Below are positions 23,426 through 29,450 of a stretch of DNA of 29,578 nucleotides, piece by piece. Positions within the stretch are counted from its first letter, which is position 1; every line of letters begins with the position of its first letter. The stretch covers positions 1-29,578 of the IMG/VR virus record IMGVR_UViG_3300036978_000035. One strand, written 5' to 3'. The position numbers were made by a program, and so were the translations under genes. The notes beneath the pieces were generated by a model. The model searched no databases. It saw only the letters and a list, made by a program, of their open reading frames with translations, and was not told where the DNA came from. The DNA is from a virus.

Positions 23426-23856
23426 GAATATTAATAGTCCTTATTTTACTTACTTCGTGTTCGGCTAATTACCACCTACGTAAAGCAATTAAAAAAGGCT
23501 ATACTTGTGACGAAATAGGAGACACAATTACAATAAGTTCTATCGACTCCATTCCGTACGTTTTAAGAGACTCTATTTTTTGGGAGAAGGTAATAGTCCA
23601 GAAAGATACAATCGTTCGTTACAAGCGTTCCTACGTGCCTAAAACGCGGTTTCAAACTAAGATTGAATATAAGTACAAAACAAAAGTCCTAAAATCGGAC
23701 GTTGAAAAGGTAAAATATAAAAATAAGTACATAACAAAGACAAAGGTTAACTGGTTATTTGTTATCATTGCTTTCGTTTTAGGATTCCTTACTAGGTTGT
23801 CCATAAGCGAAACCTTTAGAAGTAGGTTAAAACTTCTACCTAAACTTTTCAGATGA
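23422..23856 (+). CDS. Unimolecular spanin candidate (lipoprotein with C-terminal TM)
   Basis: 144 aa from the ATG at 23422, which overlaps the amidase stop (ATGA). The signal MRILIVLILLTSC ends in lipobox LTSC with C13 as the lipidated residue, targeting the outer membrane in Gram-negative cells. A helical Lys/Tyr/Arg-rich middle (IEYKYKTKVLKSDVEKVKYK) and a C-terminal membrane segment WLFVIIAFVLGFL (111-123) follow, then a basic tail. A single protein joining outer and inner membranes is a u-spanin, as in T1 gp11. Position after holin and endolysin strongly supports this. No separate i-spanin/o-spanin pair is seen. Confidence 0.82.
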   Translation: MRILIVLILLTSCSANYHLRKAIKKGYTCDEIGDTITISSIDSIPYVLRDSIFWEKVIVQKDTIVRYKRSYVPKTRFQTKIEYKYKTKVLKSDVEKVKYKNKYITKTKVNWLFVIIAFVLGFLTRLSISETFRSRLKLLPKLFR

Positions 23857-24947
23857 ATAAAAACAAAGGCGGGCGTCCAGTTGTAAGCAAAGGCGTTCCA
23901 CGTGTGCGGTTAAGTCCGCAAGAATTCGACCTAATTAAGCAATATCGGGCAATCAAAGACAAGTCTAACGAAATGGGTTTAAATGAAAACGATGTTAAGC
24001 ACGGCTGGATTAAAACAAAAGACGCTAGTTTATTCTTTGCGAACCCTAGTTTTAACGCTGGTAAAGAACTAGACCTAGACTTTCATAAGCTACTAGAAAA
24101 CGCGCCTAAATTAGAAGTAAAGCCTAAGCAAACACGGAACTTTAACGGGGCTTTTGACAAGTTAGTCTTTACAGATGTTCACATAGGAATGGACGTAACC
24201 GACAAAGGACGTAATTTATACGCGTCTAACTGGAATGAAGACATACTTTTTGAACGTTTGTCCCAAATGATTGACCACACACTAGCTAAACAGAATAGCA
24301 ACGTATTACATATCTTAGATTTAGGCGACTATCTAGACGGCTTTAACGGATTGACTACTAGAGGCGGTCACACGTTACCACAAAACATGAGTAACCAAAA
24401 AGCGTTTGACGTTGGTTTCTTATTTAAGACTTTATTAATTACACACTTGTCGCCATTCTACGATAAAATATATGTTAGGAATATTTGTAACGATAACCAT
24501 AGCGGTGACTTTTCCTACTTTGTTAACCAGTTCTTTAAAACGTATGTCGAACGGGATTTAAAAAACGTCTTAGTAACTAACCAGACTTTGTTTATTGATC
24601 ATGAAATAATTGATAACTATTGTTTTGTAACTACACACGGAAAAGACACACACAATTTAAAACACGGATTTAGACCTAAAATTGACGCGAACCAGATTAA
24701 TAAAATACTAGGATATTTAAACGCTAAAGGACTACTTAACAAAGGCTACGAAATTATTTTCGAAAAAGGCGACAGCCATTTATATTTATTCGATAGTTCA
24801 AGTTGTGACGTATTTAAGTATTACAATTACCCAGCTTTTAGCCCGTCTAGTAACTGGGTGGCTACTAATTTTCAGCTAGGTAAAAGCGGATTTATTCACT
24901 TTAATTACGATTTAGAACAAAAGAGTATAAACGAATTCTTTTTTTAG
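23853..24947 (+). CDS. Calcineurin-like metallophosphoesterase with AT-hook-like N-terminus
   Basis: 364 aa. Metal-binding motifs appear in order: FTDVHIGMD (D108, H110), LDLGDYLDGF (near 150), ICNDNHSGD (the GNHD equivalent, near 213), TTHGKDTH and EKGDSHLYL (the GHxH equivalent). Residues 1-20 (KNKGGRPVVSKG) hold a GRP motif like an AT-hook and may bind DNA. It resembles phage and SbcD-like phosphoesterases; substrate could be DNA. It is the last gene before the main terminator, at the end of the lysis operon, so it may have been added as a mobile cargo. Confidence 0.82.
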   Translation: MNKNKGGRPVVSKGVPRVRLSPQEFDLIKQYRAIKDKSNEMGLNENDVKHGWIKTKDASLFFANPSFNAGKELDLDFHKLLENAPKLEVKPKQTRNFNGAFDKLVFTDVHIGMDVTDKGRNLYASNWNEDILFERLSQMIDHTLAKQNSNVLHILDLGDYLDGFNGLTTRGGHTLPQNMSNQKAFDVGFLFKTLLITHLSPFYDKIYVRNICNDNHSGDFSYFVNQFFKTYVERDLKNVLVTNQTLFIDHEIIDNYCFVTTHGKDTHNLKHGFRPKIDANQINKILGYLNAKGLLNKGYEIIFEKGDSHLYLFDSSSCDVFKYYNYPAFSPSSNWVATNFQLGKSGFIHFNYDLEQKSINEFFF

Positions 24948-24949
24948 TG

Positions 24950-24957
24950 TATATTTG
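24950..24957 (+). promoter_or_regulatory. TATATTTG box before the terminator
   Basis: Perfect TAnnTTTG starting three bases after the stop of the phosphoesterase gene. It would start transcription about 20 bases before the hairpin at 24985, so if active it gives only a short RNA. A chance AT-rich match is possible. Confidence 0.35.
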
Positions 24958-24984
24958 AACTTTCATAATAGGTTTTTAAAAATT

Positions 24985-25018
24985 AGGGTTAGCAGTTGAA
25001 AGCGTTAACCCTTTTTTT
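24985..25018 (+). terminator. Intrinsic terminator of the late operon
   Basis: The stem AGGGTTA/TAACCCT (24985-24991 with 25006-25012), with an inner GC/GC pair, is followed by seven T residues (25012-25018). It is placed 38 bases after the last late gene. Confidence 0.9.
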
Positions 25019-25210
25019 ATGTCCATCATTTTAAAGCGAACACCCCTATGTAAGGATATACCCTTAATAAATAGCACGTGTCACACTTTTACAAATAATT
25101 GTGTCGCATATTTAGCAGATATTTGCGACATTCTGTAACATATTTGTCAAGTTTTTGTGACAATTTACTGGACAAACATTTGCCACTATTTAGATTTATT
25201 GGATTTTGTA

Positions 25211-25260
25211 TACGTATTTATCCGTATTTATACGTAAAATATACGCTATCGTATATAATT
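25211..25260. repeat. 10-bp-periodic tandem repeat
   Basis: Consecutive decamers TACGTATTTA, TCCGTATTTA, TACGTAAAAT, ATACGCTATC and GTATATAATT keep the ACGTA/CGTA core in a 10-base phase over the first three, with decay afterwards. The phase equals one helical turn, as expected of protein-binding iterons. Confidence 0.6.
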
Positions 25261-25367
25261 TAAGTGAATTTCCTATACATTACGTACTTTTCACGTAAAG
25301 TTAATCCCAGTAAATACTAGCATTTTAAAAATAAATGTAAAAAACTTTAAAAAAAATGTTAAAAAAG

Positions 25368-25398
25368 TTTGGTAGTTCAGATTTAGTCTTTATATTTG
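25368..25398 (+). promoter_or_regulatory. Early promoter, Bacteroidota consensus
   Basis: TTTG (25368-25371) and TATATTTG (25391-25398) are separated by 19 bases, a fit to the TTG-N17-23-TAnnTTTG Bacteroidota promoter. It precedes the first early gene by 37 bases. The best promoter in the genome. Confidence 0.82.
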
Positions 25399-25435
25399 CA
25401 TATAATTAATTCACAAACACACAAAAAAACAAGTT

Positions 25436-25603
25436 ATGAAAACGAAAAAAGAAATGAACGAAATTATTTTAAAAGAGTTAAACGACTTATGGAATGAGTA
25501 CGAGCAGTTTAACGAAGTGTTAGGCGCGGACCACGAAGCTACGCAAAGAGCAGCTACACGTTGGGCGTCAATTAATGAACTAGTAAATAAATTAGGACTA
25601 TGA
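25436..25603 (+). CDS. Small early protein, 55 aa
   Basis: First gene after the consensus promoter. The 55-residue product is helical and charged (LKELNDLWNEYEQFNEVLGA and WASINELVNKLGL), without membrane segments or cysteine. The leader has AAAAAAACAAGTT before the ATG, an A-rich strong start. It ends in an ATGA overlap with the next gene. Such first-expressed small proteins of virulent phages often modify host proteins; there is no family match to test this here. Confidence 0.8.
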   Translation: MKTKKEMNEIILKELNDLWNEYEQFNEVLGADHEATQRAATRWASINELVNKLGL

Positions 25604-25800
25604 AAAATATAAACTTACAAGAATCATTTGGCGACATTTGCGCTGGTGTAATTATTTTGATCGTAATCAGTTTGGCTGTAATTAGACCTTACGGCGCTGA
25701 AAACACGGACGAAGTAAAACAAGAAGTAACAGAAACAGCTGTAAAGCAAAGCAAAGTCTTAGAGAAATACGGCGAACTAATAACTAAAAACTGGAAATGA
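25600..25800 (+). CDS. Single-pass membrane protein, 66 aa
   Basis: A short polar N-terminus precedes a hydrophobic segment, ICAGVIILIVISLAVI (about residues 13-28), then a polar Glu/Lys/Thr-rich tail that may be helical (VKQEVTETAVKQSKVLEKY). One transmembrane helix is likely. Start and stop both overlap neighbours by ATGA, which argues for coupled translation. Possibly an early superinfection-exclusion or host-membrane protein; unproved. Confidence 0.72.
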   Translation: MKNINLQESFGDICAGVIILIVISLAVIRPYGAENTDEVKQEVTETAVKQSKVLEKYGELITKNWK

Positions 25801-26162
25801 TGTTTGATATTTTAGAATGTGAACTAGACGTATATACGTTAAATTTATCCTATAGCTACAATGACTTAATTTACGACGTTGTCTGCGAGTTTGACTGGTT
25901 AGACAAAGAATATAACGGGTCTATGTTAGACTTTACTTTAAAAGCTATTAAAGGAACGTATTTTAGTGGCGAAGTAGGTAACGACGAAGAAGGCGAAATA
26001 GAAATAACGCCAGCTTATTCTGAATGGTTACTTGAACAAGTACGAGAATACAGAAAAAAACATATTTATTTTATGTGCGAAGAAGAAGAAAACGAACGAA
26101 GAAAATTAGATTTAAACGTAGAAGACGATAACCCTCAAAACTGGCACTACTATGGTATTTAA
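25797..26162 (+). CDS. Unknown acidic protein, 121 aa
   Basis: The start is ATG at 25797, overlapping the previous TGA; a second ATG at 25800 would remove one residue. The product is acidic with beta strands at the start (ILECELDVYTLNLSYSY) and an Asp/Glu-rich middle. A charged helix follows (WLLEQVREYRKKHIYF), then an EEEENERR tail. It looks like a typical DNA-mimic-like or small phage protein in charge but no match is known to me. Its last 11 bases overlap the next gene. Confidence 0.72.
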   Translation: MMFDILECELDVYTLNLSYSYNDLIYDVVCEFDWLDKEYNGSMLDFTLKAIKGTYFSGEVGNDEEGEIEITPAYSEWLLEQVREYRKKHIYFMCEEEENERRKLDLNVEDDNPQNWHYYGI

Positions 26163-26280
26163 ACTTCAAAGAATGGTTAGGTTCTGGACGGGCAAAACCA
26201 CACACGAACACGTAAGAGGTTCTTTTAATGAAGAACTTTATAAAAGAATTTGTGAAATAAAATATAACCAGACGTTATGA
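26152..26280 (+). CDS. Small basic protein, 42 aa
   Basis: Starts inside the previous gene by 11 bases and ends with an ATGA overlap. The product is basic (MVFKLQRMVRFWTGKTTHEHVRG) with a second polar half (FNEELYKRICEIKYNQ). Both overlaps are in the style of this operon, so expression is likely despite the length. Function unknown. Confidence 0.6.
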   Translation: MVFKLQRMVRFWTGKTTHEHVRGSFNEELYKRICEIKYNQTL

Positions 26281-26489
26281 AATATTACTGGAAAATGAAA
26301 AATGGTCAAGAAATAGACATAGACCAAATGAGCGAAACACATTTACGTAACACGTTAAAAATGATTGTTCGAAACAGTCAAGTTAAAACTACTAAAACAC
26401 GAATAGGAAATATCGAAGCTAATTTTATGGAAGAAGTTTACCTAGAATATGCAGATGAAGAAACACTAGAAAACTTTTACGGCTTTTAA
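26277..26489 (+). CDS. Unknown 70-aa protein
   Basis: Start overlaps the previous stop. Begins MKYYWKMKNGQEIDIDQMSE, a beta hairpin-like opening, followed by helices with THLRNTLKMIV, and ends in an acidic-aromatic LEYADEETLENFYGF. No cysteines or hydrophobic segment. A small soluble early protein; family not recognised. Confidence 0.72.
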   Translation: MKYYWKMKNGQEIDIDQMSETHLRNTLKMIVRNSQVKTTKTRIGNIEANFMEEVYLEYADEETLENFYGF

Positions 26490-26507
26490 ATTATAAAACG
26501 AAATAGC

Positions 26508-26654
26508 ATGAAATTTAAGTTAGTATATTACAGCGGGTCAAATGTTATTCACAGCTGGACTTTTGACAATAAAGCGCTATGCAACTGGAAAAAAAAGGAA
26601 CTAAGGTCTAGGGGTCTTTGTTTATTAGGAAATTTTAGAATAGAAAAGGTATGA
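26508..26654 (+). CDS. Unknown 48-aa protein
   Basis: Open frame starting after an 18-base gap, ending with TGA that overlaps the next ATG (ATGA at 26651). Starts with beta-like MKFKLVYYSGSNVIHSWTF and then basic KKKELRSRG, ending GNFRIEKV. The overlap with the DnaA-like gene supports it; function unknown. Confidence 0.62.
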   Translation: MKFKLVYYSGSNVIHSWTFDNKALCNWKKKELRSRGLCLLGNFRIEKV

Positions 26655-27052
26655 ACGACAAAATAATAGATTTAATTCGTGAATTTATAGATCGCGACGA
26701 ACTAAACAAACCAAACAGAAAGCGTCAACAGATTTACAAAAAGGCGTATTTACAACACAAGCTAAAAGAATGCGGACTAACGTTTAAAGCTATAGCAGAT
26801 ATGTTTAATATGACACACGCTAGCGCTATTCATAACATTAAAACGCACTACATTCTAGTACAATACCATAAAAACGAATACGAAGCTTATATTTACGAAT
26901 ATCTAGAAGCCTTAGACGGCTATAAAGTCGAACCAAAAACACGGAATCTAATAGAAGACATTAACAATTGTGCAAATTTATACCAGCTGAATAGAGTTAA
27001 ACGCTGGATTCGTGAAAAAAAATATGAAGTAGATGCAACTTCTATTGAATAA
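26651..27052 (+). CDS. DnaA domain IV-like DNA-binding protein
   Basis: 133 aa. Residues about 30-80 (LKECGLTFKAIADMFNMTHASAIHNIKTHYILVQ, shown in part) have the spacing of DnaA domain IV, where helix-turn-helix and D-H-T-T-V-x-H are replaced by T-H-A-S-A-I-H-N. No AAA+ domain is present. The protein may bind the repeats at 25.1-25.3 kb and help the host machinery start replication. This is inference from fold-like resemblance and position. The C-terminal part (VKRWIREKKYEVDA) is helical. Confidence 0.65.
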   Translation: MNDKIIDLIREFIDRDELNKPNRKRQQIYKKAYLQHKLKECGLTFKAIADMFNMTHASAIHNIKTHYILVQYHKNEYEAYIYEYLEALDGYKVEPKTRNLIEDINNCANLYQLNRVKRWIREKKYEVDATSIE

Positions 27053-27059
27053 ATACGTT

Positions 27060-27067
27060 TATATTTG
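27060..27067 (+). promoter_or_regulatory. TATATTTG promoter box before the replisome genes
   Basis: Perfect TAnnTTTG (27060-27067) eight bases after the stop of the DnaA-like gene. The TTG at 27045-27047 is only 12 bases upstream, closer than the normal 17-23, so the -33 part is doubtful. It would start an RNA at about 27074. Confidence 0.55.
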
Positions 27068-27072
27068 TACAT

Positions 27073-27157
27073 GGGTAAGCAGACCCTAATTAAAAGAACT
27101 TATTAGAACCTCATTTGGCTAGTAGTGCTGCTTCACGAAAACCGAATGGGGTTTTTT
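27073..27157 (+). ncRNA. Leader RNA or small RNA candidate
   Basis: Between the promoter box and a terminator lie about 84 nt. They contain a first hairpin GGGT-aagcag-ACCC (27073-27086) and end in the terminator at 27107-27157. Whether it is a stand-alone RNA or an attenuator for the downstream replication genes cannot be read from sequence. No tRNA-like cloverleaf or TTCGA loop is present. Confidence 0.45.
27107..27157 (+). terminator. Terminator/attenuator before the replisome genes
   Basis: The arms AACCTCATTTGG (27107-27118) and CCGAATGGGGTT (27142-27153) form about 12 pairs with U-G wobbles. They enclose a 23-base loop with a small inner GTG/CAC stem, followed by six T residues (27152-27157). 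It lies 17 bases before the ATG at 27175, so replication genes are expressed only by read-through. Confidence 0.75.
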
Positions 27158-27174
27158 CATTTTAAAGCAGTAAA

Positions 27175-27756
27175 ATGGCAACAGAAAAAAATTCATTTCT
27201 TTTGTATTGTGATACAATTCATACAATAGAAAAACTTTCAGACGTAGACGCTGGTCAATTACTTAAACATATTTTAAGATATGTAAACGACAAAGACCCA
27301 GTAACAGACAATCCACTAGTAGAAATTGCTTTCGAACCAATTAGACAAAGTCTTAAACGTGATTTAGTTAAGTACGAAAACATACGAACGCGTAATAGCG
27401 AAAACGCAAAGAAGCGCTGGAATGCGACCGCATCCGACCGCATACCAAATAATGCCAAAAATGCCGATAGTGATAGTGATAGTGTAAGTGATAGTGTTAT
27501 ATCTAAAGATATATATAGAGCGTTCGCTCATTTGTCTATAACTAATTTAGAAGTAGAAAAGCTACTGGAAAAGTATTCTATTACAGAAATAGACGGAATA
27601 CTAGACGACATTCAAAATTTTAAAGGTCACAAAAAATATACTTCACTATATTTGACAGCTACTAAATGGCTAGCAAAAAACATAAAGCCTAAACAAGAAA
27701 TGATTTACGACCCATTGTACGAAAAAGCAAAAGCACTAGGTTATGTTAAAGACTAA
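27175..27756 (+). CDS. DUF6291-like replication/helicase-loader type protein
   Basis: 193 aa. The N-terminal part (SFLLYCDTIHTIEKLSDVDAGQLLKHILRYV, shown shortened) and EIAFEPIRQSLKRDLVKYE, followed by RNSENAKKRWN, resemble the DUF6291 domain. This domain is found as the first part of phage replisome-organiser proteins. A flexible Ser/Asp linker (DSDSDSVSDSV) at about 98-108 connects to a DnaD-like helical C-terminus (LTATKWLAKNIKP). It sits just before the helicase gene and overlaps it by 14 bases, a normal pair for loader and helicase. Confidence 0.75.
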   Translation: MATEKNSFLLYCDTIHTIEKLSDVDAGQLLKHILRYVNDKDPVTDNPLVEIAFEPIRQSLKRDLVKYENIRTRNSENAKKRWNATASDRIPNNAKNADSDSDSVSDSVISKDIYRAFAHLSITNLEVEKLLEKYSITEIDGILDDIQNFKGHKKYTSLYLTATKWLAKNIKPKQEMIYDPLYEKAKALGYVKD

Positions 27757-28678
27757 AGGACAAGAATTAAAATACCTAATTGATTACAAAGAAGGTAAAA
27801 TAAAACAAGGTTTGGGGCTGGATTGTCTACTAGACGACTTTCTAAGGTTTAAACCTAGACAGCTTAACATCATTCTAGGACATGACAACGTAGGTAAGAC
27901 TTACTGGATTAACTGGTATTTCCTTTCTTTAGCTTTAAAGCACGGAATTAAGTTTGTTATTTGGTCTGGTGAAAACCAATACGGACAAATTCTACGCGAC
28001 ATGATCCAAATATACAGCGGACAGCCTTTTAAAAGTCTAAACATTTCGCAAATTACTAGCTATTCTACTTACCTAGAACAATTCTTTGACTTTGTGGATA
28101 ACTCAAAGCTGTACAAACCAGAAGAACTTCTAGACATTTTTAAGAAGTCAGATGCGAAAGCGTGTTTAATAGACCCGTATACTGGACTAGATAGGAAAAT
28201 GGGTTACGAGGGTAATTACGAATTCTTAAATATGGCGCGTCAATTTGTTAATGAAACTGGAATGACTTTGTACATTAACACGCATCCAAATACTGAAAGC
28301 GGACGAAGTGGTAACTTATTCCCAGACAACCACCACTGGAAAGGACATTTAAAGCCACCAATGAAAGACCACATAGAAGGCGGTAAGGCTTTTTTGAATA
28401 GATGTGACGATATGTTTGTAATACATAGGCTAGTTAAACACGAAGAAATGAAGTTTATAACGCTGGTAACAACGGAAAAAATAAAAGACACGGACACGGG
28501 CGGTAAAATAACACCACTAAACGACTATATTTTTTGTGAATATAACAACGGACTAGGGTTTAAAATAGGTGGTATTGATCCACTTAAAAAAGAAAGACCA
28601 AAGCCAGCTGAACAAACTAAGTTAACAACGTTAGGAGAAAAACTAAAAACAATAAACAATGAAAATAGGCTGGTTTAG
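27743..28678 (+). CDS. RecA-fold ATPase, DnaB/Twinkle-like helicase
   Basis: 311 aa. Walker A GHDNVGKT (46-53), Walker B-like KACLIDPYTGLD with D144, sensor-like LYINTHPNT with H181, and a GGKAFLNRCDDMFVIHR segment with the arginine-rich region of RecA-type helicases. It lacks the N-terminal primase-type domain, so it is a lone motor domain. Position after the DUF6291 gene and near the PP-loop gene supports replicative helicase function. Its 3' end overlaps the PP-loop gene by 20 bases. Confidence 0.83.
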   Translation: MLKTKGQELKYLIDYKEGKIKQGLGLDCLLDDFLRFKPRQLNIILGHDNVGKTYWINWYFLSLALKHGIKFVIWSGENQYGQILRDMIQIYSGQPFKSLNISQITSYSTYLEQFFDFVDNSKLYKPEELLDIFKKSDAKACLIDPYTGLDRKMGYEGNYEFLNMARQFVNETGMTLYINTHPNTESGRSGNLFPDNHHWKGHLKPPMKDHIEGGKAFLNRCDDMFVIHRLVKHEEMKFITLVTTEKIKDTDTGGKITPLNDYIFCEYNNGLGFKIGGIDPLKKERPKPAEQTKLTTLGEKLKTINNENRLV

Positions 28679-29450
28679 TTGTGGTGTGACAAGCGCAGTA
28701 GCGTGTAAAATAGCACTAGAACAATACGGAAAAGAAAATGTAGCGCTTTATTACATGGTAATAGATAGCGCGCACCCAGACAATGAGCGTTTTATTTTAG
28801 ATTGTGAACGCTGGTATGGTAAAAAAATTACTAAAATACGTAGTGAAAAATATACCGATCAGTTTGACGTAATAGAAAAGACGAAATACATTAACGGCGT
28901 AGCTGGTGCAAGGTGTACTTTAGAACTAAAAAAGAACGTGCGTTATAAAGTTGAAAAAGAAATTGAATACGATGCGCAAATATTTGGCTTTGAGTTTAGC
29001 AAAAAGGAAATAAACCGCGCTATTCGTTTTGCAGAACAGCACCCGAAAGCAAAACCTTTATTTCCATTAATCGAAAGACAAATGACAAAAGAACAATGCG
29101 CAGAACTTTTACTAATGAATGGAATTAAATTACCTAAAATGTACGAACTGGGATTCCACAATAACAATTGTATAGGGTGCGTAAAAGGTGGTAAGGGTTA
29201 CTGGAATAAAATACGAAAAGAATTTCCAGAGTTTTATAAACGTATGTCCGATTTAGAAATTCAAACTGGCGCAAGTTGCATAAAAGGAAAATACCTAGTA
29301 GATTTAAAACCAAACGAAGGAAAACACGAACCGCCTATACTACCAGACTGCGGTACATTTTGCGAAATAGAATTTGCAGACTTAATAGACCCAAACACGG
29401 AACGAATTTACAGCGGTCAAATGAATATTAAACAACTAAAACTTTTTTAA
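28659..29450 (+). CDS. PP-loop ATPase, PAPS reductase-like
   Basis: 263 aa. The PP-loop variant WFSCGVTSAVACKIAL (5-20) and the second-strand VALYYMVIDSAHPDN are those of phage PAPS-reductase-like adenine-nucleotide alpha hydrolases. Later cysteines (C171, C174, C207, C231, C235) in NCIGCVKGG, ASCIKG and DCGTFC could hold an iron-sulfur cluster or zinc. Family members include true PAPS reductases, DndC (DNA phosphorothioation) and tRNA or base-modification enzymes; the exact reaction is unclear. It is encoded between helicase and methyltransferase genes. Confidence 0.82.
   Translation: MKIGWFSCGVTSAVACKIALEQYGKENVALYYMVIDSAHPDNERFILDCERWYGKKITKIRSEKYTDQFDVIEKTKYINGVAGARCTLELKKNVRYKVEKEIEYDAQIFGFEFSKKEINRAIRFAEQHPKAKPLFPLIERQMTKEQCAELLLMNGIKLPKMYELGFHNNNCIGCVKGGKGYWNKIRKEFPEFYKRMSDLEIQTGASCIKGKYLVDLKPNEGKHEPPILPDCGTFCEIEFADLIDPNTERIYSGQMNIKQLKLF

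Larger units (their letters stand above)
25019..25435. other. Intergenic region: candidate origin or operator array
   Basis: 417 AT-rich bases without a gene. From about 25075 to 25185 there are several TGTC/GACA-type arms: TGTCGCA with GCGACA (25101-25132), TTGTCA with TGACAA (25146-25165), and TTTGCCA. From 25211 a 10-base-periodic repeat follows. The region precedes the replication genes and their promoter. It has the arrangement of an origin or an early operator. TTATCCGTA (25219) is only loosely DnaA-box-like. Confidence 0.55.

Noticed and set aside
25211-25260. CRISPR-like short repeats
   Set aside because: Decamers are contiguous, with no spacers or Cas genes. It is a tandem iteron-type repeat.
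27068-27157. tRNA gene
   Set aside because: No cloverleaf, no T-loop GGTTCRA and no acceptor stem closing; the hairpins fit a terminator leader.
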